Positions 1 to 9,707 of a stretch of 64,000 nt of DNA are shown here, piece after piece (within the stretch, counting starts at the first letter, position 1; each line of letters starts with the position of its first letter). The notes beneath the pieces are model-generated. The model saw nothing but the letters and a program-made list of their open reading frames with translations. It ran no database searches and was not told the origin of the DNA. Origin of the DNA: JACKBJ01 sp964549495 (GTDB taxonomy: Bacteria; Chloroflexota; Anaerolineae; Epilineales; Epilineaceae); assembly GCA_964549495.1 (NCBI GenBank), contig CAZJWJ010000006.1, positions 1-64,000 on the forward strand, written 5' to 3'. A program made the translations under genes and the position numbers.

Positions 1-1
1 C

Positions 2-3000
2 GTCGGAGCCCTTTCGCGTCTACTGCATCAGCCGAATATCGGAACTACTGATCACGACTTCTCCGACGAGAAGCCGATGACCCAGGACAGCCCGCTGGGC
101 TGGCGCGACGTGGACGAGGACGGCATCACCGACCTGACGGCCGGCCTCTTGCACTTCATCTCCGACGCCGAGCGCCCCGTGCCCGGCAGCTGGGTCTGGG
201 GCCTCGAGGACTGGATCCTCGGCGAGGGCGAGCTGATCGCCATCCACTGGGCCTACGGCGGCCACGGCACGCTCTGCGCTTCCAACGTGGTCGGCCAGGG
301 CACCTTGGGCGTGCCGGAGGGCTACGACCTGCGCTTCCGCGACCTGGAGGGCGAGGGCGAGCCGGTCAGCACCAACCTCGGCATGGCGCCGGATGCCAAG
401 ATGGTCTCGGTCGGTAGCGTCTACGCCGGCAACATGTTCGAGGCTGCCTGGCGCTACGTGGCCTTCGGCCACGAGATGGACCGCGAGGACGACGATATCC
501 AGATCACCTCCAACAGCTACGGCTTCTCCGGCGGGGACGACGACGGCTGGGAGTCCAACTCGCGACTGATCGACTACTACGTCCGGACCTACGCACCCAA
601 CCAGTCGCTGCTCTTCTCGACCGGCAACGGCGCGCCGGGCTACGGCACGCTGGCCCCGCCCAGCCCCTCGGTGGGCATCGGCGTGGCCGCCTCGACCCAG
701 ATGGGCTCGACCGGGCAGGACTCGATCACCGACACGATGCAGATCACCTTCGGTGACATCGTTCCCTTCTCCAACCGCGGCCCCGGCGCCGATGGCCGCA
801 ACGGTCCGACCGTGGCCGCCGACGGCGCCTACGCCGCCGGTGCCACGCCCATCAACAGCGTGACGGTGGGCGGCGGCAACGGCACCCTGGCCAACGGCAC
901 CTGGGGCGGCACCAGCCGGTCCAGCCCGGTGGCCGCCGGCGTGATGGCGCTGGTCTACCAGGCCTTCGAGGCCCAGCACGACCGCTGGCCGACCAATGCC
1001 GAGGCCCGTGCCATCCTGATGTCCGGCGCGCGGCATGCCGGCTACGACACCTTCACCATGGGCGCCGGCGTGGTCGACGCCGCCGACTCGGTGCGCATCG
1101 CCTCGGGCCAGCACGGCGTCTTCGCCTCGCCCAGCGAGTGGACCGCCGGCGGCTACCGCGGCGAGCGCTACGAAGCCTTCGCCAAGGTCCTGCACGCCGG
1201 CCAGAGCGACACCGGCAGCATCAGCCTGCACAATCCCTCCGGGCAGGACGTCGAGGTCAGCCTCTCGGCCCAGACCCTGCGCCGCGTCGGCAGCCAGGAG
1301 CTGCCCGAGTTCGTCGGTGACCGCACGCAGCTGAGCCCGGCCAATGCCGTGCCCGACTACCTCCTGCCCATCGACGCCGAGTCCATCCCAGAAGAGACCG
1401 AGCTGATGGTCGTGCGCGCCACCATGCCGCTGCGCGAGTTCGACATCAACGGCGACTACGCGGCCGACAACACCTTCGAGGTCGGCGTGATGCAGCACAC
1501 CGACATCAACCAGGACGGCCTACTCTGGGACGACGCCAACGGCAACGGCGCCGTCGACAGCCGGACCGTCTCGCCCGTGGGCGTGACCTTCAGCTGGGCC
1601 GACCAGGTGCGCGACCACAACGCGACGCCGGGAGGGATCAACGCGGCCGTGCCCGAGGAGGGCTTCGACGGCGAGATCGCGGCCTTCGGCCGTGGCTGCA
1701 ACGACGACCCGCAGCTGCAGGAGGTCTCCGAGAAGATCGCGCTCATCGAGCGCGGCGTTTGCACTTTCGTCGAGAAGCTGACCAATGCCCAGAATGCCGG
1801 GGCCATCGGGGCCGTCGTCTTCACCGATGACCGCGCGGTCGTCACGATGGGCGGCGACGGCTTCGTGGACATCCCGGCCGTGATGATCGACCGGCCGGCC
1901 GGGCTGGAGCTCCTGTCGGCCCTGGTCGATGCGGGCGAGACGGCCACGGCGCGGATGTACCATCGCGACGTCATGCCCAAGGGCCTGGATGGCGGATCGC
2001 CGGTGGATTTCGCGGGCAGCGAGATCCAACAGTGGGAGTACCAGCGCTTCGCTGACGACGGACCGGCCTCCAACACCTACCAGGTGTCGGTGCACCACCC
2101 GCGCGAGCGCTGGTCGGACGGGCTCTACGTGGCCCTGTGGCATACCGGGCGCAGCACGGCCATCACCAACACCCACCTGAGCCTGCGCCTGGACTACTAC
2201 GCCTACCAGGCGGACGATAACGCCGAGCTGTCGACCACCAGCCTGACCGTTCCGGCCGGCGGCGAGGCCAGCTTCGACATCACGCTCAGCGTGCCGGAGG
2301 ACGCGCCGCCCGGCGGCTACGGCGGCGCCATCTTCGCCGACTACGATCGCGGCGAGGGCGACGAGCCGGCCGCCGCGCCGGGCGGCTACGAGATCCCGCA
2401 GCAGCGGGTGGTCATCCCGGTCAACGTCAACGTGGCGGCCGGCTACGACTGGGAAGGCAGCATCGCCCTGGGCGGTGAGGCCGCGGCGGACATGGACTCG
2501 CCCTATCCCAACGGCCTCTTCCGCGGCCACTTCCGCTGGAACTGGCGGCCCGAGTCCGGCGACTGGCGCTTCTTCTTCATCGACGCCGAGGAGGAGCCCG
2601 AGGAGGGCACCTTCTGGCTCTTCCGCACGCGCTGGGAGGATCCCCAGGACCAGCAGAGCGACATCGACACCCGGGTCTACGGCCCGACCGACGATCGCTT
2701 CAGCGACCCGGACGCGCGGGAGAACCAGGAAGAGGACATGAGCGACCCGGACTGGTACGGGCCCTACACGCTGGGCCTGAAGGCCCGCAGCCCCTACCTG
2801 GTCTCGGGCAGCACCTGGCCCTTCGACACCAGCTCGGACGGAGACGAGGACTGGATCTCGGCGCCGGCCGCCGAGGGCCTCCACGAGGTCATGCTGCACA
2901 ACGTCTTGCACAGCGGCGCGGCCATCGAGATGCCCTTCCAGACCGACGTGGCCAGCATGCAGATCTCGACCAGCCGGGTCGAGCTCTTCGGCGATGCCTG

Positions 3001-3691
3001 CACCGATGTCACCATCACCTCACAGCTCGACATGCCCGGCTTCGCCAGTCAGGGCTTCGGCATGTCGGTGCCGGAGGTCTTCGAGGACGAGGCGATCCAG
3101 CAGGACGACCCGGACGATCCGTCCAGCGCCAGCTTCAAGCACGACGTGACGCTGGATACCCAGGGCGGTCGCTTCATCGTTACCCTCGACGGCGAGGATG
3201 ACGACGACCTGGACCTGTGGGTGCTCTACGATGCCAATGGCGACGGCGAGTTCACCTACAACCCGACCGGCCCGGACAACGAGTTGGTCGCGTCCTCGAC
3301 CACGCCGACGGCCGACGAGCAGGTTCAGCTGCCCGGCTTCCCGCCGGCCGGTGCCTACCAGGTCTGGGTCCAGGGCTGGGAGGTGGCCGGTAACGACAGC
3401 CGCTTCGACCTGACCATCGACGTCATCAGCGGCAACGCCGTTGGTGTAGAGGACGCGCCGACGGAGCTGGAGGCCGGCGTGCCGGCCAGCCTGCGCATCT
3501 GCGCCGACACCAGCGTGCTCGAAGGCGAGGACGGTCCGGCCAACGGCGTCTTGGTGATGGGTCCCGGCGGCGCGCCGGCCCTGATCCAGCTGCCGGTGAC
3601 CTGGATGCGCGAAGCCCCGAGCTTCGAGATCCACTTGCCGCTGCTGGTCAAGAGCCACGACCTGCGCGCCGAAGAGCAGGACGGCAGCTGA
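2..3691 (+). CDS. Secreted subtilisin-family (S8) serine protease, 5' partial
   Basis: The frame is open from base 2, so the N-terminus and the usual catalytic Asp lie left of the window; the ATG at 77 is internal. Visible S8 features are the catalytic His in GGHGT (codon 263-265) and the nucleophile Ser in GGTSRSSP (codon 914-916). A protease-associated (PA) domain follows at about nt 1690-1960 (IERGVCTFVEKL). Beta-rich modules come next, then a PPC-like domain at about nt 3130-3430 with an acidic DDDDLDLWVLYD stretch. The protein ends with IHLPLLVK plus a short polar tail, a tail type shared by several secreted proteins here. The family hydrolyses extracellular proteins; the substrate is unknown. 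It converges on the C25-like gene across a strong hairpin. Confidence 0.9.
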   Translation, partial: VGALSRLLHQPNIGTTDHDFSDEKPMTQDSPLGWRDVDEDGITDLTAGLLHFISDAERPVPGSWVWGLEDWILGEGELIAIHWAYGGHGTLCASNVVGQGTLGVPEGYDLRFRDLEGEGEPVSTNLGMAPDAKMVSVGSVYAGNMFEAAWRYVAFGHEMDREDDDIQITSNSYGFSGGDDDGWESNSRLIDYYVRTYAPNQSLLFSTGNGAPGYGTLAPPSPSVGIGVAASTQMGSTGQDSITDTMQITFGDIVPFSNRGPGADGRNGPTVAADGAYAAGATPINSVTVGGGNGTLANGTWGGTSRSSPVAAGVMALVYQAFEAQHDRWPTNAEARAILMSGARHAGYDTFTMGAGVVDAADSVRIASGQHGVFASPSEWTAGGYRGERYEAFAKVLHAGQSDTGSISLHNPSGQDVEVSLSAQTLRRVGSQELPEFVGDRTQLSPANAVPDYLLPIDAESIPEETELMVVRATMPLREFDINGDYAADNTFEVGVMQHTDINQDGLLWDDANGNGAVDSRTVSPVGVTFSWADQVRDHNATPGGINAAVPEEGFDGEIAAFGRGCNDDPQLQEVSEKIALIERGVCTFVEKLTNAQNAGAIGAVVFTDDRAVVTMGGDGFVDIPAVMIDRPAGLELLSALVDAGETATARMYHRDVMPKGLDGGSPVDFAGSEIQQWEYQRFADDGPASNTYQVSVHHPRERWSDGLYVALWHTGRSTAITNTHLSLRLDYYAYQADDNAELSTTSLTVPAGGEASFDITLSVPEDAPPGGYGGAIFADYDRGEGDEPAAAPGGYEIPQQRVVIPVNVNVAAGYDWEGSIALGGEAAADMDSPYPNGLFRGHFRWNWRPESGDWRFFFIDAEEEPEEGTFWLFRTRWEDPQDQQSDIDTRVYGPTDDRFSDPDARENQEEDMSDPDWYGPYTLGLKARSPYLVSGSTWPFDTSSDGDEDWISAPAAEGLHEVMLHNVLHSGAAIEMPFQTDVASMQISTSRVELFGDACTDVTITSQLDMPGFASQGFGMSVPEVFEDEAIQQDDPDDPSSASFKHDVTLDTQGGRFIVTLDGEDDDDLDLWVLYDANGDGEFTYNPTGPDNELVASSTTPTADEQVQLPGFPPAGAYQVWVQGWEVAGNDSRFDLTIDVISGNAVGVEDAPTELEAGVPASLRICADTSVLEGEDGPANGVLVMGPGGAPALIQLPVTWMREAPSFEIHLPLLVKSHDLRAEEQDGS

Positions 3692-3771
3692 TCTTTCGGG
3701 GTTGGGCCGCGCCGAGCCAAGCCCGAGCGCGGTCCTCGACCGATCCGATGGAATAAGGGCGAGTCCTAACC

Positions 3772-3801
3772 AGAGGGGCGTCCCCGCGGGGACGCCCCTC
3801 T
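3772..3801. terminator. Bidirectional hairpin terminator
   Basis: A perfect 14-bp inverted repeat (AGAGGGGCGTCCCC and its complement, separated by GC) lies between the stops of two convergent genes. It has no long T-run on either side. The position suggests that it ends transcription from both directions. Confidence 0.7.
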
Positions 3802-3901
3802 CGCGATCTGCGACTCCGATGGTCGAGCGCTTCGCGCGCCGCGCCACCCGATCCCGATCCCGGAGTCGAGACTCGGGCGATCGGACGGGGTCGCGGTGAG
3901 C

Positions 3902-6900
3902 TCAGCGGTTCTTGGTCAACCAGGGCAGGTGGAGCAGGTTTTCGCGCTGGATGGTCGAGACCAGCACGCCGATGCTCCGCCACTGCGAGTCGGCCTCCTC
4001 TCCGACGGCCCGCAGACGGTAGTGGTAATTGCCGTCGGCCAGGTAGAGCGCGTCGAAGAAGCGCGTGACGCCGGCCGAGAGCTGGCCGACCACCCGGTAG
4101 CTGGACGATCCGGGGTCGCGCCGCTCGACCCGGTAGCCGGTTTCGTCGCGGGCGTTATCCTGCCAGTCCAACTGGACCACCGGGCCGCGGGCGCGGGCCC
4201 GCAGCTCGCTGGGCGCCCGCAGGCTGCGCGGCCAGGTTTCCGCGCCGGCCTCGACGCTGTCGCTGCCGCCGGCGAGCCCTAGGGCCCTCAGCCGATAGTC
4301 ATAGGCTCGCGTCGCCACCAGCTCGCGATCGATATGCATCCGGGCGTCGGCGCCCACGATGGCCAGCGGTCGGTAGCCGCCACCGGAGGCATCGCGCCGC
4401 TCGATGGCGAAGCCCTCTAGCTGGCCCGGATCGCCGGGATAGTCCCAGCGCAAGGCGATGCGATCGGATCCTTCGGCCTCGGCCACCAGGGCCCGGGGCG
4501 GTAGGGGCGGTGTCGCCGGCGCCGCCATCAGCGCCGAGTTGCCGTAGCCGGAGGCGATGACGCCTCGCGATCCGAGGGCCGTCACGCGTGCGTAGAAGGG
4601 CTCGCCCGGATCCAAGTCCAGCTCGCGGACCAGCAGCATGCGCTGCCCGGCCGGCGTCCGGTCCAGGGACCGACAATCGCCCTCGCGCGAGCAGATCTCT
4701 ACCGCGAAGCCCGTCTCGCCCTGGCTGCTGTCGTTCCAGCTCAGCCGGGTGTTGTCGGCGCCCACCGCTACCTGCAGTCCGGTCGGCGGGGCCAACCAAC
4801 CCCGCTCGCGCAGGGCCACCAGCTGATCGTCGGCGCGCAGCAGGTAGAGGCTACGGCCGGGCCCGATGACCGGCACCGAGCGCTCGTCGACGGGGCCGCC
4901 CAGATCCTCGCTCCAGAGGGTCAGGCCCGTGGCCAGATCGAGGGCCACGAGCTGACTGCCCAGGCCGAGGTAGAGCTGGCGCCCGTCCAGGCTGGCCGGC
5001 GCGCGCAGGGCCTGGCCCAACTCGCGGCGCCAGAGGGGGCTGCCGCGCCCCTCGGCGAAGGCCGCCAGGCTGCCGCGGTCGTTGCCGACGTAGACCGTGC
5101 CGTCGCTGTCCACGACGGGGCGGGTCAGGATGCGACCGCCCAGACCGACCTGTCCCATCGGCTCGTCCACCGGCAGATGGACCAGACGACCGTCCGCGGT
5201 ACCCAGGTAGACTCGGTCGTCCGGGCCGAGGACGGGTGGCGTGAGGCCCGTACCCAAGTCGGCGATGCGCCGGGCGCGGGTCTCCCCGCGCTCGAGGTTG
5301 AGGGCGTAGACCAGACCGTCACGGGTGGACCAGACCGCCTCGCCGTCGGAACGGAAGACGACGCTGCCGCTGGGCAGGCCCGAGTCGCCCATGCGCTGGG
5401 CCACCTGGCCGTCCACGCGCAGCATGCCGCGATCGCTGGGCAACCAGACCGCGCCGTCGGGCGCGATGCGCGGTGCGCCGACGGCCTGACCCGGCAGGCC
5501 GACCAGGGCGGTCGGCAGCAGGTCTTCATCCAGCCGGCTCAGCCGATCGCCGACCGCCAGGTAGAGGCCGCCGCTTGCGAGGGCCGGCGCGAAGCGCGCC
5601 GCTCCGCCGCCGGGACCATCCACGGACAAGAGATCCCCGGCGCTGTCCAGGCGCAAGGCACGACCGGACGCGGCGCCGAGGATCAGGCTACCGTCGGCAT
5701 CGACGACCGGCGGGGACTGCGGACCCTGCTGACCGAAGCTCCAGACCCGCTCGGGGGAGGCCGGGCCGGCCAGCGGCGAGGCGCTGCTGGCCGCGGCGTC
5801 GCGTCCGTCGGCCGGCCAGATGGCGCGGGTCTCGGCCGGACCCTGCCACCAGCCCATGGCCGGATCACCGAAGAGGGTCACGGCGTAGGACCGCAGATCG
5901 TAGGGTGCGCCGCGCGCGAGTTCCGCGTTGGCGGCCCAGAAGGCGCCGCCCAGATCCGTGCCGCCGGACATCAGCCGCTCGCTGAAGCCGGCCTGGAAGG
6001 CGTCCAGCGCGCCGGGCCGGATGGCCGTCAGCGCGCCGACCCAGGCCGAGGCGCGGCCGCGGGCCGGCAGGGCGCCGGCCAGGGCCGCTGGCCCGTAGCG
6101 CAGATCGATGACGTTGCCGCCCTCGTTGACGCCCGACCAGGTCCAGGCCACCTCGGCGCTGCGGCCGGCATTGGCCACCACCAGCGGCGCCGGACCCTCG
6201 GGTGCCGGCAGGCTGGCGTCGAGTACGGTCTCGGCCAGGATCTCGTAGCAGGGCGGACCCAAGCGGCCGTCGCCGGTCGCTTCGCCTTCGCAGTCGCCGG
6301 GTCGGGCCGGGTTGTCGATGGCGAAGTTGCCGTTCCAATCGTGCTCCCAATGGCCGGTCACCAGGCCCTCCGGCGCAGCGTTGCCGGCCGCCTGGACCAA
6401 GCCGTAGCCTTGGGTCCAAGCCTGGGCCACCGCGGCGGCCGTCAGCGGCGCATCCGGCTGGCGCGCGCTGGGGCTCAGGAAGCTCAGGCCGTCCGGCACG
6501 TTGGCCTCGTAGAGCCGGCGCGAGGCGCCGAGGAAGGGGGATAGGCGGGGCAGGAGCCCGGTCTCGAAAGCCTCCGCGCTGTCCAGGCCGAAGGGCTTCT
6601 CGCCGGTCCAGGGCGCGCGCACCCAGGGGTCGGCCTGGGGCGCACCGCCGCCGACCAAGCCGCCCAGATCCTCGGAGTAGGAGCTGCCGGCGAAATGCCA
6701 GAAGCCGCCCATCACCAGGGCGCGGCGACGCGAGGGGCCGCCGGCGATCTCGGCCGCCACCGAGGCAGCCAGGGCGCGGCGGACCTCTCCGGGCTCGTTG
6801 AGCGCGATGCGGCCGACCGCGATCTCGGCCTCGAAGTCGTCATCGGCGGTGCGCAGGGCACCGAAGGGCCCCTCGCGGGTCAGGCTGCCGGACTCGGGGC

Positions 6901-9052
6901 AATCGGCCAGGCCTTCTTCGGCTTCGGCATCGGCGTACTGCGCGCCGGGCCGGCAGCCCATGAACTCGCCGTGGAAGCCATCGCCGTCGGCATCCCAATC
7001 GGAGTCGAGGTCGGCATAGTACCAGTCGGTCGGCCAAGCCGGGAAGTAGCCCGGGCTGCCCGGCCGGCGGTGATCGTTGTCCAGCCAGCCGACGTCGCGG
7101 AAGGGGATCTTGTCCCCGCGCCCGACCAGCAGCGCGTAGACCGGCGCCTCGTCGGCCGCTTCCCAGCGCGCCTCGAGCCAGTTGTGGATGCGTTCGGCCA
7201 GATCGCGCCCGCTGCCCTCGCGCTGCAGCTGCTCGGTGCTGATCGGTTCGACCCGGAAGCCCTGGGCCCGCTTGGCCTCGACGATGGCCCACAGGTCCTC
7301 CTCCTCGACCGGCGGGGCGTAGACGATCAGGTAATGCCGATCGCCCGCTTCGGGCGGCGGTGGGCCCTCGCGATCGACGAAGCGCGAATCGGCGTAGTCG
7401 GTGCGCGGCGTGGGCAGGTCCTCGTCGACCGCGTAGGCGATCAGGTCCGGCCCGACGATGCGCGCCTCGGCGCCGGCTTCGGCGCGCAAGGAATGCGTGC
7501 CCGGCGCGTTGGCCTGGCGCAAGAGGAAGGATTGGGGCATGCGGCCCCGGGCGCGATAGGACAGGGCATAGCCGCCGGCCGCGTCGCTGCGGTCGGTGTC
7601 CAAGAGGACCAGCGCATCTTCGTAGGCGCCCAGGAGTTGCAGATCGCTGCCGGCGATGCCTTCGGTTTGGCCCTCGTCGTCCCAGCGGAGCACCCGGCCC
7701 TCGAAGCGGATCTCGGGGGCGATGCCGGGGACCTCGGCCAGGGTCGACAGGGCCCAGCTACCGGCCGATGTGGCGCGAGCGTCCACCGGCCAGAAGATGC
7801 CGTCGCCGGCCGTCCGGCCTTGCTCGTAGGCCAGCGCCAGGCCGATCTGCACCTCGTCGCCCGGATCCTCGCGCGCGCCGATCAGCCGGCGCGGCAGACG
7901 GAACTCGGCCTGCCAATGCTCGTCGCGGGTCAGGCTTTCCGCTTGCCATTCGCCGGGCAGGAGGTCCAGATCGCGCCAGCCCCCCTGGCCGTTGGCCTCT
8001 TCGGCCTCGGTCGTGCCGCGGACGCGGATGGAGAAGCGGTAGTCGCCCGGCTGCGTCTGGGCCTCGCCGCTGGCATCTCGGTCGACGTAGACCACCGCCA
8101 GGGCGTTGGTGAGGTTGGCCTCCGGCAGGTCTTCGAGGCAGACGTAGAGCTCTTCGGCCGAGGCTTGTACGTAGGCCTTGGGCCGGTCCTGGCCGTCGAG
8201 GGCCATGCGCTCGGCGGTGCCGTATTCGCCCGGATCGCAGCGCGCGTCGACGGTCACCTCGGCTTCGCTGAGCGGCAGGTCGAGCGCGCGCGGCAGGACG
8301 CCGTCGAAGGTGAAGGTGCCACCGTTGACCGCTTCGCCGTCGTGCATGCCCACCCGGTCGCGGGCATCGCTGTCCATCGGCCATTCGGCCACCAGGCCGG
8401 GTGTGACGCCCAGTTGGCGCATGCGGTCGGCCTCGACCTGAGCTTGGCTCCGGACGACGCGCCACAGGCGCACCTGGTCGATGCGGCCGGCGTAGGCCGC
8501 GCCCAGCTCGGCGTCGGCGCCGATGACCAGCGCCTCGGGCCCGGCCGTGATCGGCCGGGCCGGCTGGCCGATCTGCCGGTCCAGGACGCCGTCGATGTAG
8601 AAGCGGACCTCGCCGCCGGCGTAGCTGACCGCCACGTGCGTCCACAGCTGCTCGGGCAGGATGGCGCCGCCGTCGACCGCCGCGCCGCCGCCGGGCGAGA
8701 AGCGCAGGCGGCCGCCGCAGATGCCCAGCCAGTAGCCCTGGCTGCGACCGGTGCCGATCAGGCTGCCACAGCCCAAGGCCGGCTCGCGGCTGACCCAGGC
8801 CTCCAGCGTGATGGCGCCTTCGGGCTGGAGATCGGGATGGGCCGGCACGCGCACCGCATCGTACTCGCCGTCGACGACCAGGGCGCGCGGCGAGGGGCCG
8901 GCGCCGTCGTCGAGCCCCAGCGGGGCTGTGGGGGCGGAGGCCGGCGTGGCCGAAACGGGGCTGCCCGCCTCGAGGCCGGCCGGCAAGCAGAGCAAGGCCG
9001 TCAGACAGGCGGCACGGAGGAGGGGACGCAGGGTCCGAAGCGAGAGGTCCAT
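3902..9052 (-). CDS. Large surface protein: LamG, C25 gingipain-like fold (apparently inactive), PQQ-type propeller, Fn3 repeats
   Basis: 1716 residues. The ATG at 9052 is chosen because AAGGAG lies 8 nt upstream and the protein then opens with a signal peptide (RPLLRAACLTALLCLPAG); a longer frame to 9097 has no such site. Order of modules: concanavalin/LamG-like domain (about 58-220), a CBM9/DOMON-like beta domain (about 250-470), a peptidase C25 domain (about 580-1060), PQQ-like propeller blades (about 1100-1415), roughly three Fn3 domains (about 1420-1690), and the tail LLHLPWLTKNR. In the C25 domain the catalytic His-Gly appears as GNAAPEG (Asn891), and the segment that normally carries the Cys reads VVANAGRSAE. 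The protein is therefore probably an adhesive or scaffold protein rather than a protease. Confidence 0.85.
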   Translation of the reverse strand: MDLSLRTLRPLLRAACLTALLCLPAGLEAGSPVSATPASAPTAPLGLDDGAGPSPRALVVDGEYDAVRVPAHPDLQPEGAITLEAWVSREPALGCGSLIGTGRSQGYWLGICGGRLRFSPGGGAAVDGGAILPEQLWTHVAVSYAGGEVRFYIDGVLDRQIGQPARPITAGPEALVIGADAELGAAYAGRIDQVRLWRVVRSQAQVEADRMRQLGVTPGLVAEWPMDSDARDRVGMHDGEAVNGGTFTFDGVLPRALDLPLSEAEVTVDARCDPGEYGTAERMALDGQDRPKAYVQASAEELYVCLEDLPEANLTNALAVVYVDRDASGEAQTQPGDYRFSIRVRGTTEAEEANGQGGWRDLDLLPGEWQAESLTRDEHWQAEFRLPRRLIGAREDPGDEVQIGLALAYEQGRTAGDGIFWPVDARATSAGSWALSTLAEVPGIAPEIRFEGRVLRWDDEGQTEGIAGSDLQLLGAYEDALVLLDTDRSDAAGGYALSYRARGRMPQSFLLRQANAPGTHSLRAEAGAEARIVGPDLIAYAVDEDLPTPRTDYADSRFVDREGPPPPEAGDRHYLIVYAPPVEEEDLWAIVEAKRAQGFRVEPISTEQLQREGSGRDLAERIHNWLEARWEAADEAPVYALLVGRGDKIPFRDVGWLDNDHRRPGSPGYFPAWPTDWYYADLDSDWDADGDGFHGEFMGCRPGAQYADAEAEEGLADCPESGSLTREGPFGALRTADDDFEAEIAVGRIALNEPGEVRRALAASVAAEIAGGPSRRRALVMGGFWHFAGSSYSEDLGGLVGGGAPQADPWVRAPWTGEKPFGLDSAEAFETGLLPRLSPFLGASRRLYEANVPDGLSFLSPSARQPDAPLTAAAVAQAWTQGYGLVQAAGNAAPEGLVTGHWEHDWNGNFAIDNPARPGDCEGEATGDGRLGPPCYEILAETVLDASLPAPEGPAPLVVANAGRSAEVAWTWSGVNEGGNVIDLRYGPAALAGALPARGRASAWVGALTAIRPGALDAFQAGFSERLMSGGTDLGGAFWAANAELARGAPYDLRSYAVTLFGDPAMGWWQGPAETRAIWPADGRDAAASSASPLAGPASPERVWSFGQQGPQSPPVVDADGSLILGAASGRALRLDSAGDLLSVDGPGGGAARFAPALASGGLYLAVGDRLSRLDEDLLPTALVGLPGQAVGAPRIAPDGAVWLPSDRGMLRVDGQVAQRMGDSGLPSGSVVFRSDGEAVWSTRDGLVYALNLERGETRARRIADLGTGLTPPVLGPDDRVYLGTADGRLVHLPVDEPMGQVGLGGRILTRPVVDSDGTVYVGNDRGSLAAFAEGRGSPLWRRELGQALRAPASLDGRQLYLGLGSQLVALDLATGLTLWSEDLGGPVDERSVPVIGPGRSLYLLRADDQLVALRERGWLAPPTGLQVAVGADNTRLSWNDSSQGETGFAVEICSREGDCRSLDRTPAGQRMLLVRELDLDPGEPFYARVTALGSRGVIASGYGNSALMAAPATPPLPPRALVAEAEGSDRIALRWDYPGDPGQLEGFAIERRDASGGGYRPLAIVGADARMHIDRELVATRAYDYRLRALGLAGGSDSVEAGAETWPRSLRAPSELRARARGPVVQLDWQDNARDETGYRVERRDPGSSSYRVVGQLSAGVTRFFDALYLADGNYHYRLRAVGEEADSQWRSIGVLVSTIQRENLLHLPWLTKNR

Positions 9053-9072
9053 CAGGCAGGCTCCTTGGCACG

Positions 9073-9097
9073 GTGGACGGCCCAAACGGCCGTCCAC
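9073..9097 (-). promoter_or_regulatory. Stem-loop in the leader of the C25-like gene
   Basis: A perfect 10-bp stem (GTGGACGGCC) with a 5-nt loop sits about 20 nt upstream of the 9052 start, just before the Shine-Dalgarno site. It could modulate translation or end read-through from the upstream operon. The function is inferred from position only. Confidence 0.4.
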
Positions 9098-9177
9098 GAA
9101 AGGTCGCTCATGCTATGCCCGTGCAGTGATGACGTTCAGACTGCGATGCTGGGCGGTGCCTGCGTGTGGTTATTCAG

Positions 9178-9206
9178 ATATTATGCGGCCCCGACCGTCG
9201 GGTCAA
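9178..9206 (-). promoter_or_regulatory. Candidate sigma70-type promoter for the C25-like gene
   Basis: On the minus strand TTGACC (9206-9201) is followed after 17 nt by TAATAT (9183-9178), or after 15 nt by CATAAT. The -35 box overlaps the stop codon of the upstream small membrane gene. The leader would be about 110-120 nt. Confidence 0.4.
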
Positions 9207-9682
9207 GCCTCTTCCAAGTCGGATTCGGAAGGAGGCTCGGCTCCGGTCTCGGTCGATCCGTCCTCGGACGCCCGCTCGGCCTCCAACAGGCCCTGCGAAT
9301 CATGCTCGGCTCGCTGCGCTTGCCATCGATCCAAGTCGTCCCCCCAGCGCTCGCGGTCGTGCTCAGCTTGGCTGAGCAGGCGGTAGTCGTGATCCCCGTC
9401 CGCGGTCTCGGCGGTCTTGACCACCAGCCCCTCGTCCATCGCTCGCGCGCGGGCCTGGCTCCAACGCCGCTGGTTGTCGCCGCGCAGCCGGCGAGCCTGG
9501 ACCAGGATCGGCACGGCCACCAGCAGGGTGAGACCGAAGCCGATGGTCGCGGCCGAGGGGGCGGCGAAGGCCAGCATGCCGCCGATCATGGCCGGCGCGC
9601 AGCCGAAGGTCATCAGGCGCTTCTCGACCCGCTTGATGTGCGGGCTGGCCGGCGCGGATTCTGGCAGGTCTTGATGGGCCAT
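9203..9682 (-). CDS. Small two-helix membrane protein, last gene of the ABC-2 operon
   Basis: 159 residues with two adjacent hydrophobic segments near residues 28-62, followed by a long charged, probably cytoplasmic, C-terminal half ending in a very acidic tail (EPPSESDLEEA). I do not recognise a family. It lies 25 nt downstream of the second ABC-2 permease on the same strand, so it is probably co-transcribed and may be an accessory of the exporter. The start at 9682 (MAHQDLP) is the only convincing one before the first helix. Confidence 0.65.
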   Translation of the reverse strand: MAHQDLPESAPASPHIKRVEKRLMTFGCAPAMIGGMLAFAAPSAATIGFGLTLLVAVPILVQARRLRGDNQRRWSQARARAMDEGLVVKTAETADGDHDYRLLSQAEHDRERWGDDLDRWQAQRAEHDSQGLLEAERASEDGSTETGAEPPSESDLEEA

Positions 9683-9707
9683 CGCGGGATCGTCTCGTCT
9701 TGGGGGC

